Source: Apiosordaria backusii (Eukaryota > Ascomycota > Sordariomycetes > Sordariales > Lasiosphaeriaceae). Taken from it: a stretch of 64,000 bases of DNA. The position numbers were made by a program, and so were the translations under genes. The stretch's first letter is position 1. Every line of letters starts with the position of its first letter. This document shows, piece by piece, positions 34,849 through 47,074 of this stretch. The DNA is taken from assembly GCA_030549205.1 (NCBI GenBank), contig JAUKTV010000002.1:1116001-1180000 (forward strand), given 5' to 3'. Under the pieces are notes generated by a model. That model did not search any database, was not told where the DNA came from, and saw only the letters and a program-made list of their open reading frames with translations.

Positions 34849-36000
34849 TCAGGGATCCAAGGGCAGCTTAAACAAGCGAATCGCGTTCCCCCTTGCTATC
34901 ATCTCTTTCTGATCAGCAGGCAAGTCGACGCCGTGCCACCAGTACTGTGCCTCTGCAATGGTATCATAAGGGTAATCAATGGAGAACAGGCACCGCTCCA
35001 CCCCGATTTGATCGATACAAAACTTCAAGCCCGGCTCGTTGAAGTTTCCTGACGTCGTGATGGAGATGTTGTGCGTGAAATAGTAGGTGTAGTCCTCCTT
35101 GGAGGGCCGTGTGGCTTTCTTGACCGGCTTGTTGTACCAGTGGTCTGCCCTCCAGAGGTTGAAGGGGATCCTATCTCATGTGTTAGCATATAGATCAGAT
35201 TCTCATCAGAGCTGGCTGCCAGCCTACCCTTCACCCAAATGTCCAATGACCACCTTGACCCGCGGAAACAGATCAAATACCCCGGATGAACACAGCGCGT
35301 ACACATGTGTGCTCAAATCCAAGTGAAATTGGACTGCCGCCCCCAGTATCTGCTTCCTGTCCCCCCACTTTGTTCCCGGCTCCAGGTCCTGCGCCGCTGG
35401 GTATCGAGGGTGCAGGTACACAGGTACGTCTAACTCTTCAACCGTCTTCCAGAACTCGTGAAAGCCCTCGCCGTCGTAGTAGATGTTGCCTTCCTTGTCC
35501 GCGTTGGGAGCGCCTGGGGTGGAGTCTTGGTAATCGTTGATGATCAGACCGAAAAAGCCCAGTTCTTTAACCGCACGAACTGCTTCAGCGGATGCGTCGG
35601 TAGAGTTGTGCATGGATACTGAGGCCAGACCGCCGAAACGTGCTGGGTTGAGCTTTACTTGCTCAGCGAGCCAGTTGTTTGCTTCCCTGGCGATGGTGGC
35701 GGCTTTGGCTGGTTCGACTTCTCCCTGAGGTCCGGGAGATGTCAGAGAGAGGAGCATGTATTCAACCCCGTGCGTGTCCATCTGTTGAATGCGGGTGGTG
35801 TGGACATCTTGTAGGAGAGAAGTTAGGTGGGAGTGTCCGGTAGGCGAGCCAGGAGGTGAGCCAGAAGGCGAATCTGGAGGGGTTTGGCGATGACCTGGAT
35901 TGAAGAGGGAGGCCGAGGCAGTGATCCAACTTAGACCGGCGGGGTCGAGGACTGCTTCTTCAATGGCAATAGTGCCTCTGGGGGCTTTTTGGAAGGACAT
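34849..36000 (-). CDS. Amidohydrolase-type aromatic decarboxylase (2,3-dihydroxybenzoate / gamma-resorcylate family)
   Basis: Two exons (35228-36000, 34849-35170) encode 364 residues. The fold is the amidohydrolase barrel (PF04909) used by non-oxidative aromatic decarboxylases, which remove CO2 from hydroxylated benzoates with a bound divalent metal. Visible signature blocks are the N-terminal TIAIEEAV, the YLHPRYP histidine, VVIGHLGEG before the intron, and SIDYPYD near the C-terminus carrying the metal or catalytic Asp. It is longer than many relatives because of a Pro/Ser/Gly-rich insertion near residue 45 (DSPSGSPPGSPTG). It is read away from an aldehyde dehydrogenase across 1.4 kb, which suggests joint control. 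The exact substrate (2,3-dihydroxybenzoate, 2,6-dihydroxybenzoate or salicylate) is not decided by these motifs. Confidence 0.85.
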
Positions 36001-37361
36001 TTTGGAGGGCTGTGAACAGGACAACAGAGAACGCGGGTACCAGCAGACAAGGCACTTCAGATTTTCCAAAGGAACGATGAGGTTGAAGGTTTTAAAGTAT
36101 TGAAGACATTCCAACACGCTTGATGCACTCGAGGAGCGGGGAATGATTGAGGTTAGACAAATCCCGGAAGGTGAACCCTTGGCCTGTTGCCAAGGCCAAT
36201 GGTTCCGTCCCGCCGTCTGGCGGCAAATAGGTCCCTAACGCCCGAATGGACCCCAATCCCCAACGGCAAATGGCATCCTCCAGTCCAATAGGTTGGCGGC
36301 GGCTGTCCGGAGAAACGGATCCATCGGGGGTGATTTTTGGGAGTCGAAAATGGGGTCTTGACAATATCATATCAAGTGTTTGACCAAAGCACGTTGGTTC
36401 ATGATAGGGATTTTGGTGATGGCCTCGTTTTCAGACCCTAGTCCAACGTGGAGACAGCGAACTAGCTGGATGGAATCCCACGTGGCAGCAACAGCGATCG
36501 GTCTTTGAATTCAGGCAAGCCTCGTCTTGGGTTCGTGAAATACCCCTGCATTAGACGGGGTGTTGATCACTTAGCGGGTCGTCGACATCGATGATCGTAT
36601 GATATTAGCATCATACGTTTATGATATCTTTGTGACGGCGTCTACCTGGAATCCTGTCGCGCTGCCTGTCTTCTTTGAGGATGAGCGAAATTGCGTTCGA
36701 CAGAAAGAGAAAATAAAACCGAATGTTCTTGTCAATGAACCACTGTGATTGTCCCAGGGTCGAACGTGTTGAGTTCAAAAAGCTGGTATCCACAGTTCCA
36801 GGGTTGAGAACCCTGTTGATGGAGCCTCACCTCCGCGAAGGTTCCCAGGTTGACGGGACGCTCCCTGTCTATTGTCCGATTCCAAGCAGCGGGCCGCTGC
36901 TGGCAGGGAGCGGAGCGGCCTGTGGAGAACCTCTTGGACAGGCTCATTTCTCTGCTCCTATCATTCTTCATGTGTATGTCCTCTTGTGAGTTTGGTCTCA
37001 GCGGTAAACAGCTGCTTACCTGGTAGTCATCCCCTCGCCTACCGCACTGCTCATTGTTTTGGCCCGCGGAGGGTAAACGGCATGGTTAACCGGATAATGC
37101 TACCCGCCTCCCAGTTACCCAATATAGTCATAGGATGTTACTGCGGGGTTCATACGACCCCGGAGTTAACCGCGTCCTAGCGAAACTTAACGCCGTGGGA
37201 GCACTGGGTTCAATTTGATTGACTGCGAGATTTCCTACCTTCCTTGTCAACCGGTGTTTGACATCAATTTACTCATACGCCCTGGTATCTCTCCTGTTAT
37301 CAGCTATCATTACTACAGCAGCTGCCCCTCCGCAACCAGAACACTTCGGATCAATACCAAG
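36001..37361. promoter_or_regulatory. Divergent promoter region, decarboxylase / aldehyde dehydrogenase
   Basis: 1.36 kb with no supported gene, between two divergently read aromatic-metabolism genes. It contains a perfect inverted repeat (36596-36617) and an 18-base near-palindrome at 37003-37020 (GGTAAACAGCTGCTTACC). That it is regulatory is inferred from position. Confidence 0.45.
36596..36617. repeat. Perfect 8-base inverted repeat, 6-base spacer
   Basis: CGTATGAT and ATCATACG flank ATTAGC. The form fits a site for a dimeric regulator, but its use is unproven. Confidence 0.5.
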
Positions 37362-38942
37362 ATGGCGTCGAACATCAGTCCCGTCCGACCGCGGATGTTG
37401 ATAGATGGAGAGGTCTGATTCTCCTTCTCCCCGCTCAGCGATCATGTATACTGACAAGGTCTCAGCTTGTCGAAGCTTCGGACGGCAAGACGTTCTCCGT
37501 TTACAATCCCGCCACTAGAGAAGTATCAGGAGAAGGTACATAGTTCATCACTCACCTTCTGCTTCTGGCAAAACACATTAGCTGATCATGACTTTCTAGT
37601 TCCTGAGGCTACCGCAGACGACACCAACAGAGCGGTAGCTGCAGCCAAAGCCGCCTTCCCCGCTTGGTCAGCGCTGGGTCCTGCAAAACGGGCCGTTTAT
37701 CTCAAGAAGCTAGCTGCTCTCATCCGGGAGCACAAGGATGAGATTGCTCGGCTCGATGCTATCGCAATGGGAATGCCGGTTTCTACTCACTTCTTCGCCG
37801 AATCAGCCGCCGGTCAGTACGATCATTATTCCGAGGCCTGGCCTCACATTCAGGGCCAGGCCAGTGTAAACACTCCCGGCCATGTCACCATGACCTTGCG
37901 CCAACCTTTCGGGGTTGTAGCTCTGATCATTCCGTGGAATGTGCCCGTGCACTTCTTCGCCACCAAATCAGCACCGGCTTTGATAACTGGTAACACCGTC
38001 GTGCTCAAGACATCGGAGAAGGCGCCCTTGGCCGTGGCCCGCATCGCCGAGCTTGTCCAGGAAGCCGGCTTCCCCCCTGGTGTCTTCAACGTCTTATCTG
38101 GCCACGGAATCCCCTCCGGTCAGATTCTCTCACGTCATATGGACGTCAGAGCTTTGAGTTTCACAGGCTCGAGCCGAACCGGAAAGTTGATCCAAGAGGA
38201 GGCGGCGCGGACCAACCTGAAGAAGGTTATCCTTGAACTCGGAGGCAAGTCTCCTGCCATCATCTTCGACGATGCCAATCTCGACAAGGCAGTTGCACAG
38301 ACTCGCTACAGTATGCAGTTCAACTCTGGACAAGTGTGCATGGCCAACTCCCGCATCTACGTACAGTCAACCATTGCGGATAAGTTTGTCGAGCAGTTCA
38401 AGGCCAGCTACAGCTCCAGCGTCAAGTCTGGGAACCCTTTGGACAAGGAGACCAATCACGGCCCCCAGGCGGATGAGCTGCAGTACAGGCATGTTCTCTC
38501 ATACATCGAGGAGGCCAAAGAGTCTGGCGCTACGTTGGCTCTGGGGGGGTCTGGCAAACTGGAGACTTCCAAAGGGTACTTCATTGAGCCGACCATCTTC
38601 CTCAACACCCCGGAGCAGGCGAAGATCACCAAAGAAGAAGTTTTTGGACCGGTGGTGATTATCAATGTCTTTGAGAGTGAGAAAGAAGTGATTGCTAAGG
38701 CGAACGACACGGAGTTCGGACTGTATGCCTCGGTATTCACAAAGGACATCAGCAGGGCCATGAGGGTCGCGCAGGCTCTGGAAAGTGGATACGTGGGAAT
38801 CAACACTACTAGCCCGAACACGGCGCATGATTTGCCATTTGGGGGGTACAAAGGCAGTGGCCAGGGTCGCGAGGGTGCGCTGTACAGCATGGACAATTTT
38901 TTGGAGGTCAAGAGTCTTATCATGGCTGTCGATGAGGAGTGA
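37362..38942 (+). CDS. NAD(P)-dependent aldehyde dehydrogenase
   Basis: Three exons (37362-37412, 37466-37535, 37600-38942) give 487 residues, the normal ALDH length. The first exon supplies MASNISPVRPRMLIDGE; it is joined in phase to LVEASDGKTFSVYNPATRE. The cofactor motif reads FTGSSRTGK, the general base is Glu253 in LELGGKSP, and the nucleophile is Cys287 in NSGQVCMANS. EVFGPVV and LPFGGYKGSGQGREG close the fold. The enzyme oxidises an aldehyde to its acid in the cytosol. Neighbouring salicylate-hydroxylase-like and decarboxylase genes make an aromatic aldehyde such as salicylaldehyde or a benzaldehyde the likely substrate; that is inference. The donor of the first intron (GTCTGA) is weak but gives the only frame-closing start. 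Confidence 0.92.
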
Positions 38943-39151
38943 GATATGCCCGAGGTCAGTTACATAGGTCTATCAACTCAGGTATTGAAACAAGCACGGC
39001 TAGTCCACAACGAGAAAACAATTCGACAGTCTCACTCCATAGGTGATACAAAAGACCAGTATGCGCAATACAAGTATCATTCAAGTGCTCTATGTACATC
39101 CTTAGACAACTCACATGCTACCGAACAAGAAAAGGGAAACATGACACCAAC

Positions 39152-40528
39152 CTAGACCGCAACAGCAGTAGGCGCGGCTGCCAATGGTGTTTCCCCCTCA
39201 GCGGGTTCTTGCTTAGTCGCCAACTTCTTGATCGCCTCGTCATAATTCTCCTCTGCATATTTCTCAGCGTCGAACAGGTGAATCCAGTCCTCCCGCGGGA
39301 ATGCAATGCTCTTTGGGTCCTTCTTAACAGTGTCCCAGTCAGTCTTGTGCCACCTATCTCGAGTGGACTCGCCGGTCTTTTGCACTGCTCTGACACGTTC
39401 ATATCTGTTGTTGTGTTAGCATACTTGTAGTTCGACTCAAGTTGAGAGGTGTCGAACATACCTGAGTTCTTGATGGGCTCTCACGGCAGCCGGAACACCA
39501 TCCTTGCCGCCCTTTCTCAGCGCCACCGCAATCGTCACTCCGTCTTCCATCGCTTGTGTTGCGCCCTGAGCGCTGGTAGGCAGGAAGGGATGGGCAGCAT
39601 CTCCCACCAGCAGGATTCTGGCGTGCTTGCTGACCCACGTAGGAAGAGGGTCTCGGTACACCAGCTTCCAGTCCACCAGACTCGGCGTCTTCTCCACAAT
39701 CGCCTTGCAGACCGGGTCCCATCCCTCCAGGACCTTGTACACATCCTCCAACTTGCCCGGGAAACTCCACGATTCGTCAATGTCATGCTCATCCTTGTGC
39801 GTCAGCACCCAGCAGCAGTCCTGGCCCCCCTTGAGCGTGCTGAACAAGAAGTGGACGTCGGGTCCGATCCACCCGTTGAATGTGTCCCCGTTCTCGCAAA
39901 ACTCCTTGGTGCGCGGGTCGGCAATCATGTCCTTGTTGGAGAACCAGGCTCTCCAGACGGCGTACCCGCTGCTCTTGGGTTTGTCCACATACCCTAGCAC
40001 GAGCTCCCTGGCCTTGGACCTCACGCCGTCGGCCCCGATGACAATATCCGCCTCGATTCTCTCGCCTGTCTTGAGCACAATCCCGGCTTTGTCCTCTGTC
40101 TCCCAGTATTCCTCTACATTTTGACCGAGGTGGATCGGGATGCCGAGCTCGTCCCGAGCGTAGTTGAAGACCACTTCATGAAGCTCGCCGCGGTGTCCAT
40201 TGAACACCGGGGCTCCGTCTCGCTGGGGTGGGGCGGGTTGGTGGTAAACTACCTCGCCGGTGTCGTATTTGTGGATGCGGAAGCCGTAATCTGTGAGGTC
40301 GATGCAGAGGGGACGCAGCTTCTTGGCGATGGCACCGTCCGCCCAGCGGGCGAAGATACGACCGCCATTGGCACCAAAGGAGATGATGTCGCCGAGTGTT
40401 TTGAGGGCGGGGAAGTTTTCGTAGATGGAGACGTTGTGGCCTTGGCGGTGGCATTCGATGGCTGCGGTGAGACCTCCGAAGCCAGCGCCGACGATTATCA
40501 CGTTGATGCCGGTGGGCGTGGGAGCCAT
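39152..40528 (-). CDS. FAD-dependent aromatic monooxygenase, salicylate-hydroxylase-like
   Basis: Two exons (39462-40528, 39152-39404; 57-base intron) encode 439 residues. The N-terminal Rossmann motif is IIVGAGFGGLTAAIE (Gly14, Gly16, Gly19), followed by the DG motif GADGVRSKAR and the GD motif LLVGDAAHPFLP with SAQGATQAMEDG. These define a group A flavoprotein hydroxylase, which uses NAD(P)H and O2 to hydroxylate an activated ring; salicylate 1-monooxygenases are the best-known relatives and yield catechol with loss of CO2. The C-terminal tail is Ala/Val-rich and unremarkable. The 3' end faces the aldehyde dehydrogenase 3' end with a 209-base gap. Related hydroxylases act on other hydroxybenzoates, so the substrate is not certain. 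No membrane segment. Confidence 0.9.
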
Positions 40529-41677
40529 CGTTGTGATATGGTTGTTGTATTCGTCCGAGGGATGAAAATGTGAGATATGTCGGTCTGTCTTGGGCGGGTG
40601 GATGGTTTCCTGCGTCTATCAACTGCTTATATCTGCAGCTTGAATATACATGTACTGCAACGTCAACTGATATGTGATGGGGGGCAGTCTCTTATGCACA
40701 TGGCAATTTGTTGGTACCGCACCAGAAGCTCACCAAAGCTGCCCCCAAATTGGCAATCAGGCTATTGATGTCCCGGTCCCGGTCAGCGTTTCCCTCCCTC
40801 ATTCCTTGCCTCCGAAAAGCTGTTTATTTTTTCCGGATCGGGACTCCCTCCACGCTGACACCATGATCCGACATGATGGTAGCATGCCCCTCATTCAGAT
40901 GCCCAACGGGCGTTCCCAACAGCTGAACGGACAGAAACAAGTCCCTGACGATTGTTCTCGGCCTGGGCATCACGCGTTTCAGTCGCCGTGGGAAACGCGC
41001 TTGCATGTGTGGTGCGGGGACAAATTCCCCGCATTCAAGAGAGTCCCCATCAGCATTGGGGGTTACCAGACGACATGGTCGCAGGATCGACGTCAGTGCC
41101 GCGATTTCCCCAAACTGAAGCTGGGAGGAGTAGTAGAAGACCAGAAAAGCTTGTTTGGAGAAAATGCCCGCGTGACATTTGCTTCGCTATCATGAAAATT
41201 GAATAAGCCTTCTTTCTGGTCAGCTTAACCTTGGTTGGGGTAGGCTGGATGTTGTTTTCCGGCTGGTTCTCAGGGGGTTCAGGGGCAAATACAGGGTTAG
41301 GGTTGTTGCAGCTGTGATTATCACATCCTAAGCATGAAAGAAAGTGCATTTCATGGGCAGAAAATAGCCTTACCTTTCCAAACGATAAGGTTACAGATGT
41401 TTTGAGACCATTATGGTCCCAGCTTTCCCACAGATGCTAGACACGTTTATACCGGGGACGGCAGACCGTCCGAGTCGACGGCATGAGATTGACAACCTGG
41501 AATTGACACAAGACAGTAACATTATTAATTACCAAAGATTTACACTAAATAATGTTAATTCAGAGGCGTTGTGTTATATTGAAAGTGCCCGATATCAAGT
41601 ATCAACATCAATGACTGACTAGCGACTACGTGATTATAGGCTCCTTGCTCAGTTCTTACACCCCTTTTTCCCCGATA
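40529..41677. other. Intergenic region
   Basis: 1.15 kb upstream of the FAD monooxygenase and downstream of the first P450. Open frames exist but show no family character. A reversed CCCCTGAACCCCC-type motif lies at about 41268-41283. The stretch 41515-41590 is AT-rich. Confidence 0.5.
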
Positions 41678-43576
41678 TTACTTGCCAACCTTGACAAACT
41701 TGACATTCCCCTTTTCATCAATAATCGGCTCCTGTGCCACCTTCTTCTTTTGCTGCTGATAAAACGTGCTCATCCTGTACTGGCTTTCCCCATCATGGAT
41801 TTTGAGATCCTGCAGCGCTTGTCGCCCCTCCCGTTCGATAGCCTCCTTGATCTCCGGGCTCCTTGGCGCAATCTCACAAGGGAACGGTTGAGGCCGCATG
41901 TTGAGGCCGTTGGTGAAAGCAAAGATGTCCACGTCAATCTCTTTGCCGGTGATTGGGTCACGAGCCTTGCGGATGTTGAACCCCCACAGCAACCGAGCAA
42001 CACTGATCCACGTTCCCTGTTCCGCGAGAGCTTGTCCGCTGCAGACGCGTCTTCCCCAGCCAAAGGTCATGTATCCCTTGTCGTTAGGGAACGGTCGCTT
42101 GTGATCATTGCCCTCGAGATATCGATCAGGGTAGAAGCGGTCAGGGTCTGGGAACTCTCTGTCGTGGTGATGAATGGCCCAAACATTGCCCTGGATCCAT
42201 GAGCCCTTGGGGATATGCCAGCCGTTGTATGTGTCATCTTGAGTTGGTGAGTGAGGCTGAATACCAATGATCGCCACACTTCTCCAGCGAAGCACTTCTC
42301 TCACGAAGGCGTTGATGTAAGGAAGGTTCGGTGAGTCGTCCCAGTGTGGGGAGCGGTTGGGACCAATCACACGATCGAGCTCACCCTGAGCCTTCTTGAC
42401 CGTCTCTGGAAACGCGCAGCATGCCAAGACGAAGCTGACAAGCGTGCTGGAAGAAGTGTCGGCCCCCGCACCAAAGAGGTTTCCAGTCAGACCAGAGAGC
42501 TCAGCCACGGGCAACTTGTACTTGTCGGCCTCTTCGAACAACGTCTTGACATAGGGTGTAGGCATGCTTGCTCGTTCCGAAGGGGACTTTTGGTTGTACT
42601 GCTCAATAGCCTCCTCGGCGAGTGTGTAAAAGAAGTAGTGGCCTCCCTTTTGGTTACGGCTTCCCAACCCCTTGAACCAAGGCATGAACCGGGGAAACTT
42701 GGCAAGAACTGAATTTGTCAGAATCACTTTTCGCACGAACAGGAACAAACACAATACTTACTAGGAAATGTCTCCAGCAACATAGGGAACGACTTGCCGG
42801 GAACATTGAGATCAGCTGCGAGCTGCATCAATGCGATAACTTCGGTAATGATAGGATCGTTGTAGCTGGCCACTCTGCGGCCAAACGCAATGATGGACAC
42901 AACGCTCGTGGCATATCGCTCCAGGTGCTTGACGTACTCCTTGGGCTCTCTCAGAAAATCCAACGCAATGATCTTGCTTTCGTTGTTTTGAATGGCGCGG
43001 TAGCCTCTGACAGACTGAATACCAACTCCGATATGCATCAGCTTGCGGTGAATCCGCCATCGCTCGCGCTCTTCTTGGTTGCGGATTTGCATTGTCACCA
43101 AGTTTGACTGGCCCGAGCCCAGCTCTCCAAAGACAATCATCCGGGGCCTTGACGTGTAAATTTGAGCCTTCTTCTCGAATATCTCCTGGGCACACCAGGC
43201 ATCGTTGATCCAAAGTGTGGGGTTTCTAGCACATGGCATCAACAAATTCACTTCATCGGACAGCGTTTTGTGATATGGGGACTGCTTACCTTCCGATCCA
43301 GTATGTGATAAGGGGTGTGTTGTACTTCTTGGACAGCTCCTCAAAGTAAATCCATGGCTTGTTGTCTGGTAGCGAAAATGTGTTGCCCACAATTGGGAAT
43401 GGAAAGGGCCCTGGCGGCATCTTGGATCTCAGGTAGAGCATGTGCGCATAGTCGAGCACGACAGCAATGGCGGCGATGGTCAGCAAGCCGAGGCCGACAT
43501 TGTGCAAGCCAATATCGGCAATCGCCGACTGTAACTTGACAAGAATGATGTTGTTTAAAAGTGTGTCGGAGAGCAT
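41678..43576 (-). CDS. Cytochrome P450 monooxygenase
   Basis: Three exons (43290-43576, 42762-43225, 41678-42708) give 593 residues, long for a P450 because of a 60-residue charged C-terminal extension. A membrane anchor lies at about residues 27-45 (GLGLLTIAAIAVVLDYAHML), followed by the proline hinge MPPGPFPFPIVGN. The oxygen-binding helix reads FGAGADTSSS (about 330-338), the ExxR is EVLR (388-391), and the heme loop is FGWGRRVCSG with Cys473. All parts of a working ER-bound P450 are present. It belongs to the fungal group with an AGADTS I-helix that oxidises aromatics or polyketide-like ring systems, but the substrate is unknown. It is read head to head with the second P450 across 1.7 kb. 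Confidence 0.93.
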
Positions 43577-45319
43577 GGCTTACTACTTCCAGCCCGACAC
43601 TGTGGACTGAAGGTGTAATAATCTTCAAGATCAGATGTTGTCGCAAATTGAGGTTGAACGTCTCAATACTTGGGGTCACATTGGTATTGAGTTCGGGACG
43701 GGATATACGGTGTCCATACAGCAAGCAGCAGTTTGGCTGGCCGCCAGCTGACAAAACGAGGTATCAGCGCAAGACATGACGAGGATGTTTTCCCGGATGA
43801 AGTTGATCGGGTAAAGGCCCCGCATGGGCCCGTCTCGGCGGCAGATTTGCTTACCGCGACTAATAAGACAGTTAGTGCGAGGTGCGTTTGGTGGGGGAGC
43901 AGCCGGATTTGCGCTGGAATGTCGATTGGAGACAACCGGAGGCATAGCACGTGGTTGTGAGGGGTTGCAGTCGGAGGCAACGAGACGAATAGTTGCACGA
44001 GGTCAGATGTTGCGTGCATCCTTTGATATGCCGTGAGCCTTTCACATGCTGTCAGTGTTATCATGTGTATAGGTAACCTCCGTATCAAATTCCGTATCTG
44101 ATAACAAGACGAACCTGGTGTAAGAATGATATAAAAGCCAAGAGTTATAGAAGGAGTACTTCACAGGATAGGTGATGATAGGAGATGGACCGTGTCGAGA
44201 GTTATGCATGATGAGGTGCCGGGGTTCCGTGCTTTGGCCGATGAGAATGAGTTAGGATGGCATTACCAGTCGCAATTGCGATATTATTCTCTCAGCCATG
44301 ACTAGGTAGCAATAATACGTGAGGTATATTCCTCGTGTTGTAGCGTCAGGCTCGTTTGGCGGTCACTTCCAGCCGTTGTGCTCTCAGCACGCACTCTGAT
44401 CCTGAAAATCTTGATGGAAAAGCTAGAAGTACTTCACTGCTGAGCTTTCGGTATACATGTAGGCATAGCCTAGATGTTGATGTTAGGTCTATCCAATGTA
44501 TGACATGATTGTAAGAGTCCGACCAGATTTGAAAGTGCAGGTATGACCAGGGTACCTATGAAGTAATAGATCTATTATGAAATCCCATTTCCAAACTCTC
44601 CTGTCAAATGCCTCTGTAATTTACTCGATGATCATTGCGATATCGAAGTTGTCAAGAGAGCTACAGTACATTTGTTGAAGCGGGACGGCGAAGGCGTGAA
44701 GAGGCCACAATTAAATTCCGTTCTCCATTGCTCCCGGTGAAACATCGCGGAGTGCGCAGAAAGCGAGGCCGATCAGTATTCCGAATTGCCGGTGGCCATG
44801 AAGTGGCCATCCATTGCCCCGTGACGATCGCTCGGTGCTCACTGTTACCGATAACAGCGAGTACGACGCTTGATGGCTGCTGGAAGGGTTGTGCCGCTCC
44901 ATGTCGCATCTGACGCCGTGATGACGGTGGAAATGTCGAACTGAGCAGTCACAGCCTTAGGTAACGAATGACAGCGAACGAGTGTGTGCAACATGGCGGG
45001 ACGATAGGGCGTACTGGGGAGGTGCCCTGGTGAATTGGCTGATGTCCTCCCACAGCAGCGCCAGCCATGTGAAGACGGCTTTAATCGGGTCGTGGGCAGC
45101 GCACCTTCCTTGAGTCATGCAAGACTTCCATGCTCACAGTGGTCGGTTGTCGAGTCCTTTCCTCCGACCGCGACAGCAACCTGGAATGTGCCATTCCGAC
45201 ATCCGTCGAGTACCAGGTATCGCCCAACACATCTTAATAAACCTCAGGGCCGACTTTCAAGCCATCCTCTCTGGGTGCCTGTCCTTCTACGGCCTTCGGC
45301 TGCTACCGGTTGCACCATC
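43577..45319. promoter_or_regulatory. Divergent promoter region between two P450 genes
   Basis: 1.74 kb without a supported gene. Short frames (for example 44635-44913) have no family features. It should hold both P450 promoters; no regulator site was identified with confidence. Confidence 0.45.
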
Positions 45320-47074
45320 ATGGCGACTCTCAACAAATCCCTTCTTGAGGCATACCCACTTATTGGGTGGCCAACACTGCTGGCTGGAGCGGTAAGCTCT
45401 TGTAACCTTGTAACCCTTCTTGTGTTACTAGATATCGAGATGGATGATTCTTACAAGATGGCATTGCCTGCAGGCTATCGCGATAATCTTATCAATCATC
45501 CTCTACAACCTGTTTCTTCATCCTCTCCGTTCCCTTCCTGGACCCAAGCTTTGGGCGGCGACGCCGATACCATACACCAGAGCATGGCTCTCTGGACGCA
45601 TGTCGAGCAACATCCACGAACTGCACGAAAGATACGGCGACGTCGTCCGAGTGGCCCCGAACCGTGTCTCCTTCACCCATCCGGACGCCTACAATGCCAT
45701 TCGGGGCCACCGCAAGGCTGGCCAAGGCGAACACGGCAAGAATCCCGACTTTTACAAAATGTCGATGCACAACATCTTGGGTGCCAACCGGGAGGATCAC
45801 AGCCGTTTCCGCAAGATTCTCAGCCACGGCTTTTCGGCCAAGGCCATGCAGGACCAACAGCCTTTGATCACTCAGTATATCGACCTATTGATGGATCGAT
45901 TGCACGACTTGACGAAGGGAGGACGAGAGGAGGCTGTCACCGACATGGGCGCTTGGTTCAATTTTACAACTTTCGATATCATTGGGGACCTGTCGTTTGG
46001 CGCTCCCTTTGGCTGTTTGGAGACCAGCTCATACCACCCATGGGTCACAGCCATTCTGGGCGGCGTCAAGGAATTTGGCATGTTGCTTGCTATGAACTGG
46101 TATTTCCCCACCTTTCCAAAGGTCATCAAGGTTTTGAATCCCTTGGGACATCTCGGGAAGCACACCGAGGAACAAGCCCGTTATGCCCGCATTCAAGTGG
46201 CCAAGAGGCTGGATTCCGGGATTGAAAGGCCGGATTTTATTCAGGCCCTGACAAACGGGGCGAAGGCCACTAACGGAAGACCCTTGACCAAAGAAGAGAT
46301 GGCCATGAACGCAAGATTGCTGATTCTCGCTGGAAGTGAAACCACAGCGACTGCGCTGTCGGGGGCAGCATACTACCTTGCTACGCACCCCCGTGTGCAG
46401 CAAAGGCTGGCAGAGGAGGTCAGAACGCAGTTCAAGAGCGAAGATGAGATCGACTTTTTCAGCGTCAACAGGCTGTATTATATGCTTGCTGTTCTGGACG
46501 AAGCGATGCGAATGTTCCCTCCCGTGCCGGCCAATTTGCCACGCAGAACGGCCAAAGGAGGAGATGTGATTTTGGGGTGGCATATTCCAGAGAATGTAGG
46601 CTCTCGTCCTCGCACAAAGTGGACGGTCGAGATGACGGGCACTAACAAGAAATGATTTGAGACCGCTCTGGATATCTGGCCGTGGGCTGTGAACCACCTC
46701 TCCCGCAATTTTACCGAGCCTGACCAGTTCATCCCTGAGCGTTGGCTTGAAGCAGATAGTTTCGAAGGCATAACGTTCGACAAGAGCAGACACAACGCGT
46801 TACAACCCTTCTCGGTTGGTCCACGGAACTGCATTGGCAAAAAGTAAGTCTCGCCTACCGCGCTTGCTTTGGTTGTTCTGTCAGCTCCTGACATTGCTGG
46901 AACAGTTTGGCGTACGTCGAGATGCGAGTCATCCTTGCGAGATTTATCTGGCACTTCGACTTGGCTTTGGGAGATGAGAAATCCAGAGCCTTTCCGGAGG
47001 CGAAGGCCTTCGGTCTCTGGATCAAGAACCCGCTGAAGATCCGGCTTATCCCTGTGAGACAGGCAAAAAGCTGA
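45320..47074 (+). CDS. Cytochrome P450 monooxygenase, CYP65-like
   Basis: Four exons (45320-45391, 45474-46595, 46662-46843, 46906-47074) close in frame to 514 residues. The N-terminal anchor spans the first intron (AIAIILSIILYNLFLHPL), followed by LPGPKLWAATPIPY. The oxygen-binding helix is LILAGSETTATA, the ExxR is EAMR (367-370), and the heme loop is FSVGPRNCIGKN with Cys455. The text HERYGDVVRVAPNRVSF is typical of the CYP65 group, whose known members hydroxylate terpenoid and polyketide metabolites (the trichothecene C-15 hydroxylase is one). The third exon begins after a stop-containing intron; the acceptor at 46660-46661 is needed to give PENTALDIWPWAV. ER-bound and complete; substrate unknown. 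Confidence 0.9.

Noticed and set aside
37467..37600. Reading the ALDH start directly from the frame opening at 37467
   Set aside because: That frame runs through an intron and lacks an ATG at the right place; the spliced first two exons give the normal ALDH N-terminus.
40121..40573. Plus-strand open frame opposite the FAD monooxygenase
   Set aside because: Antisense of a conserved GC-rich exon with clear flavoprotein motifs.
44635..44913. Open frames on both strands between the P450 genes
   Set aside because: Both strands are open over the same bases with no family signal; kept as promoter DNA.
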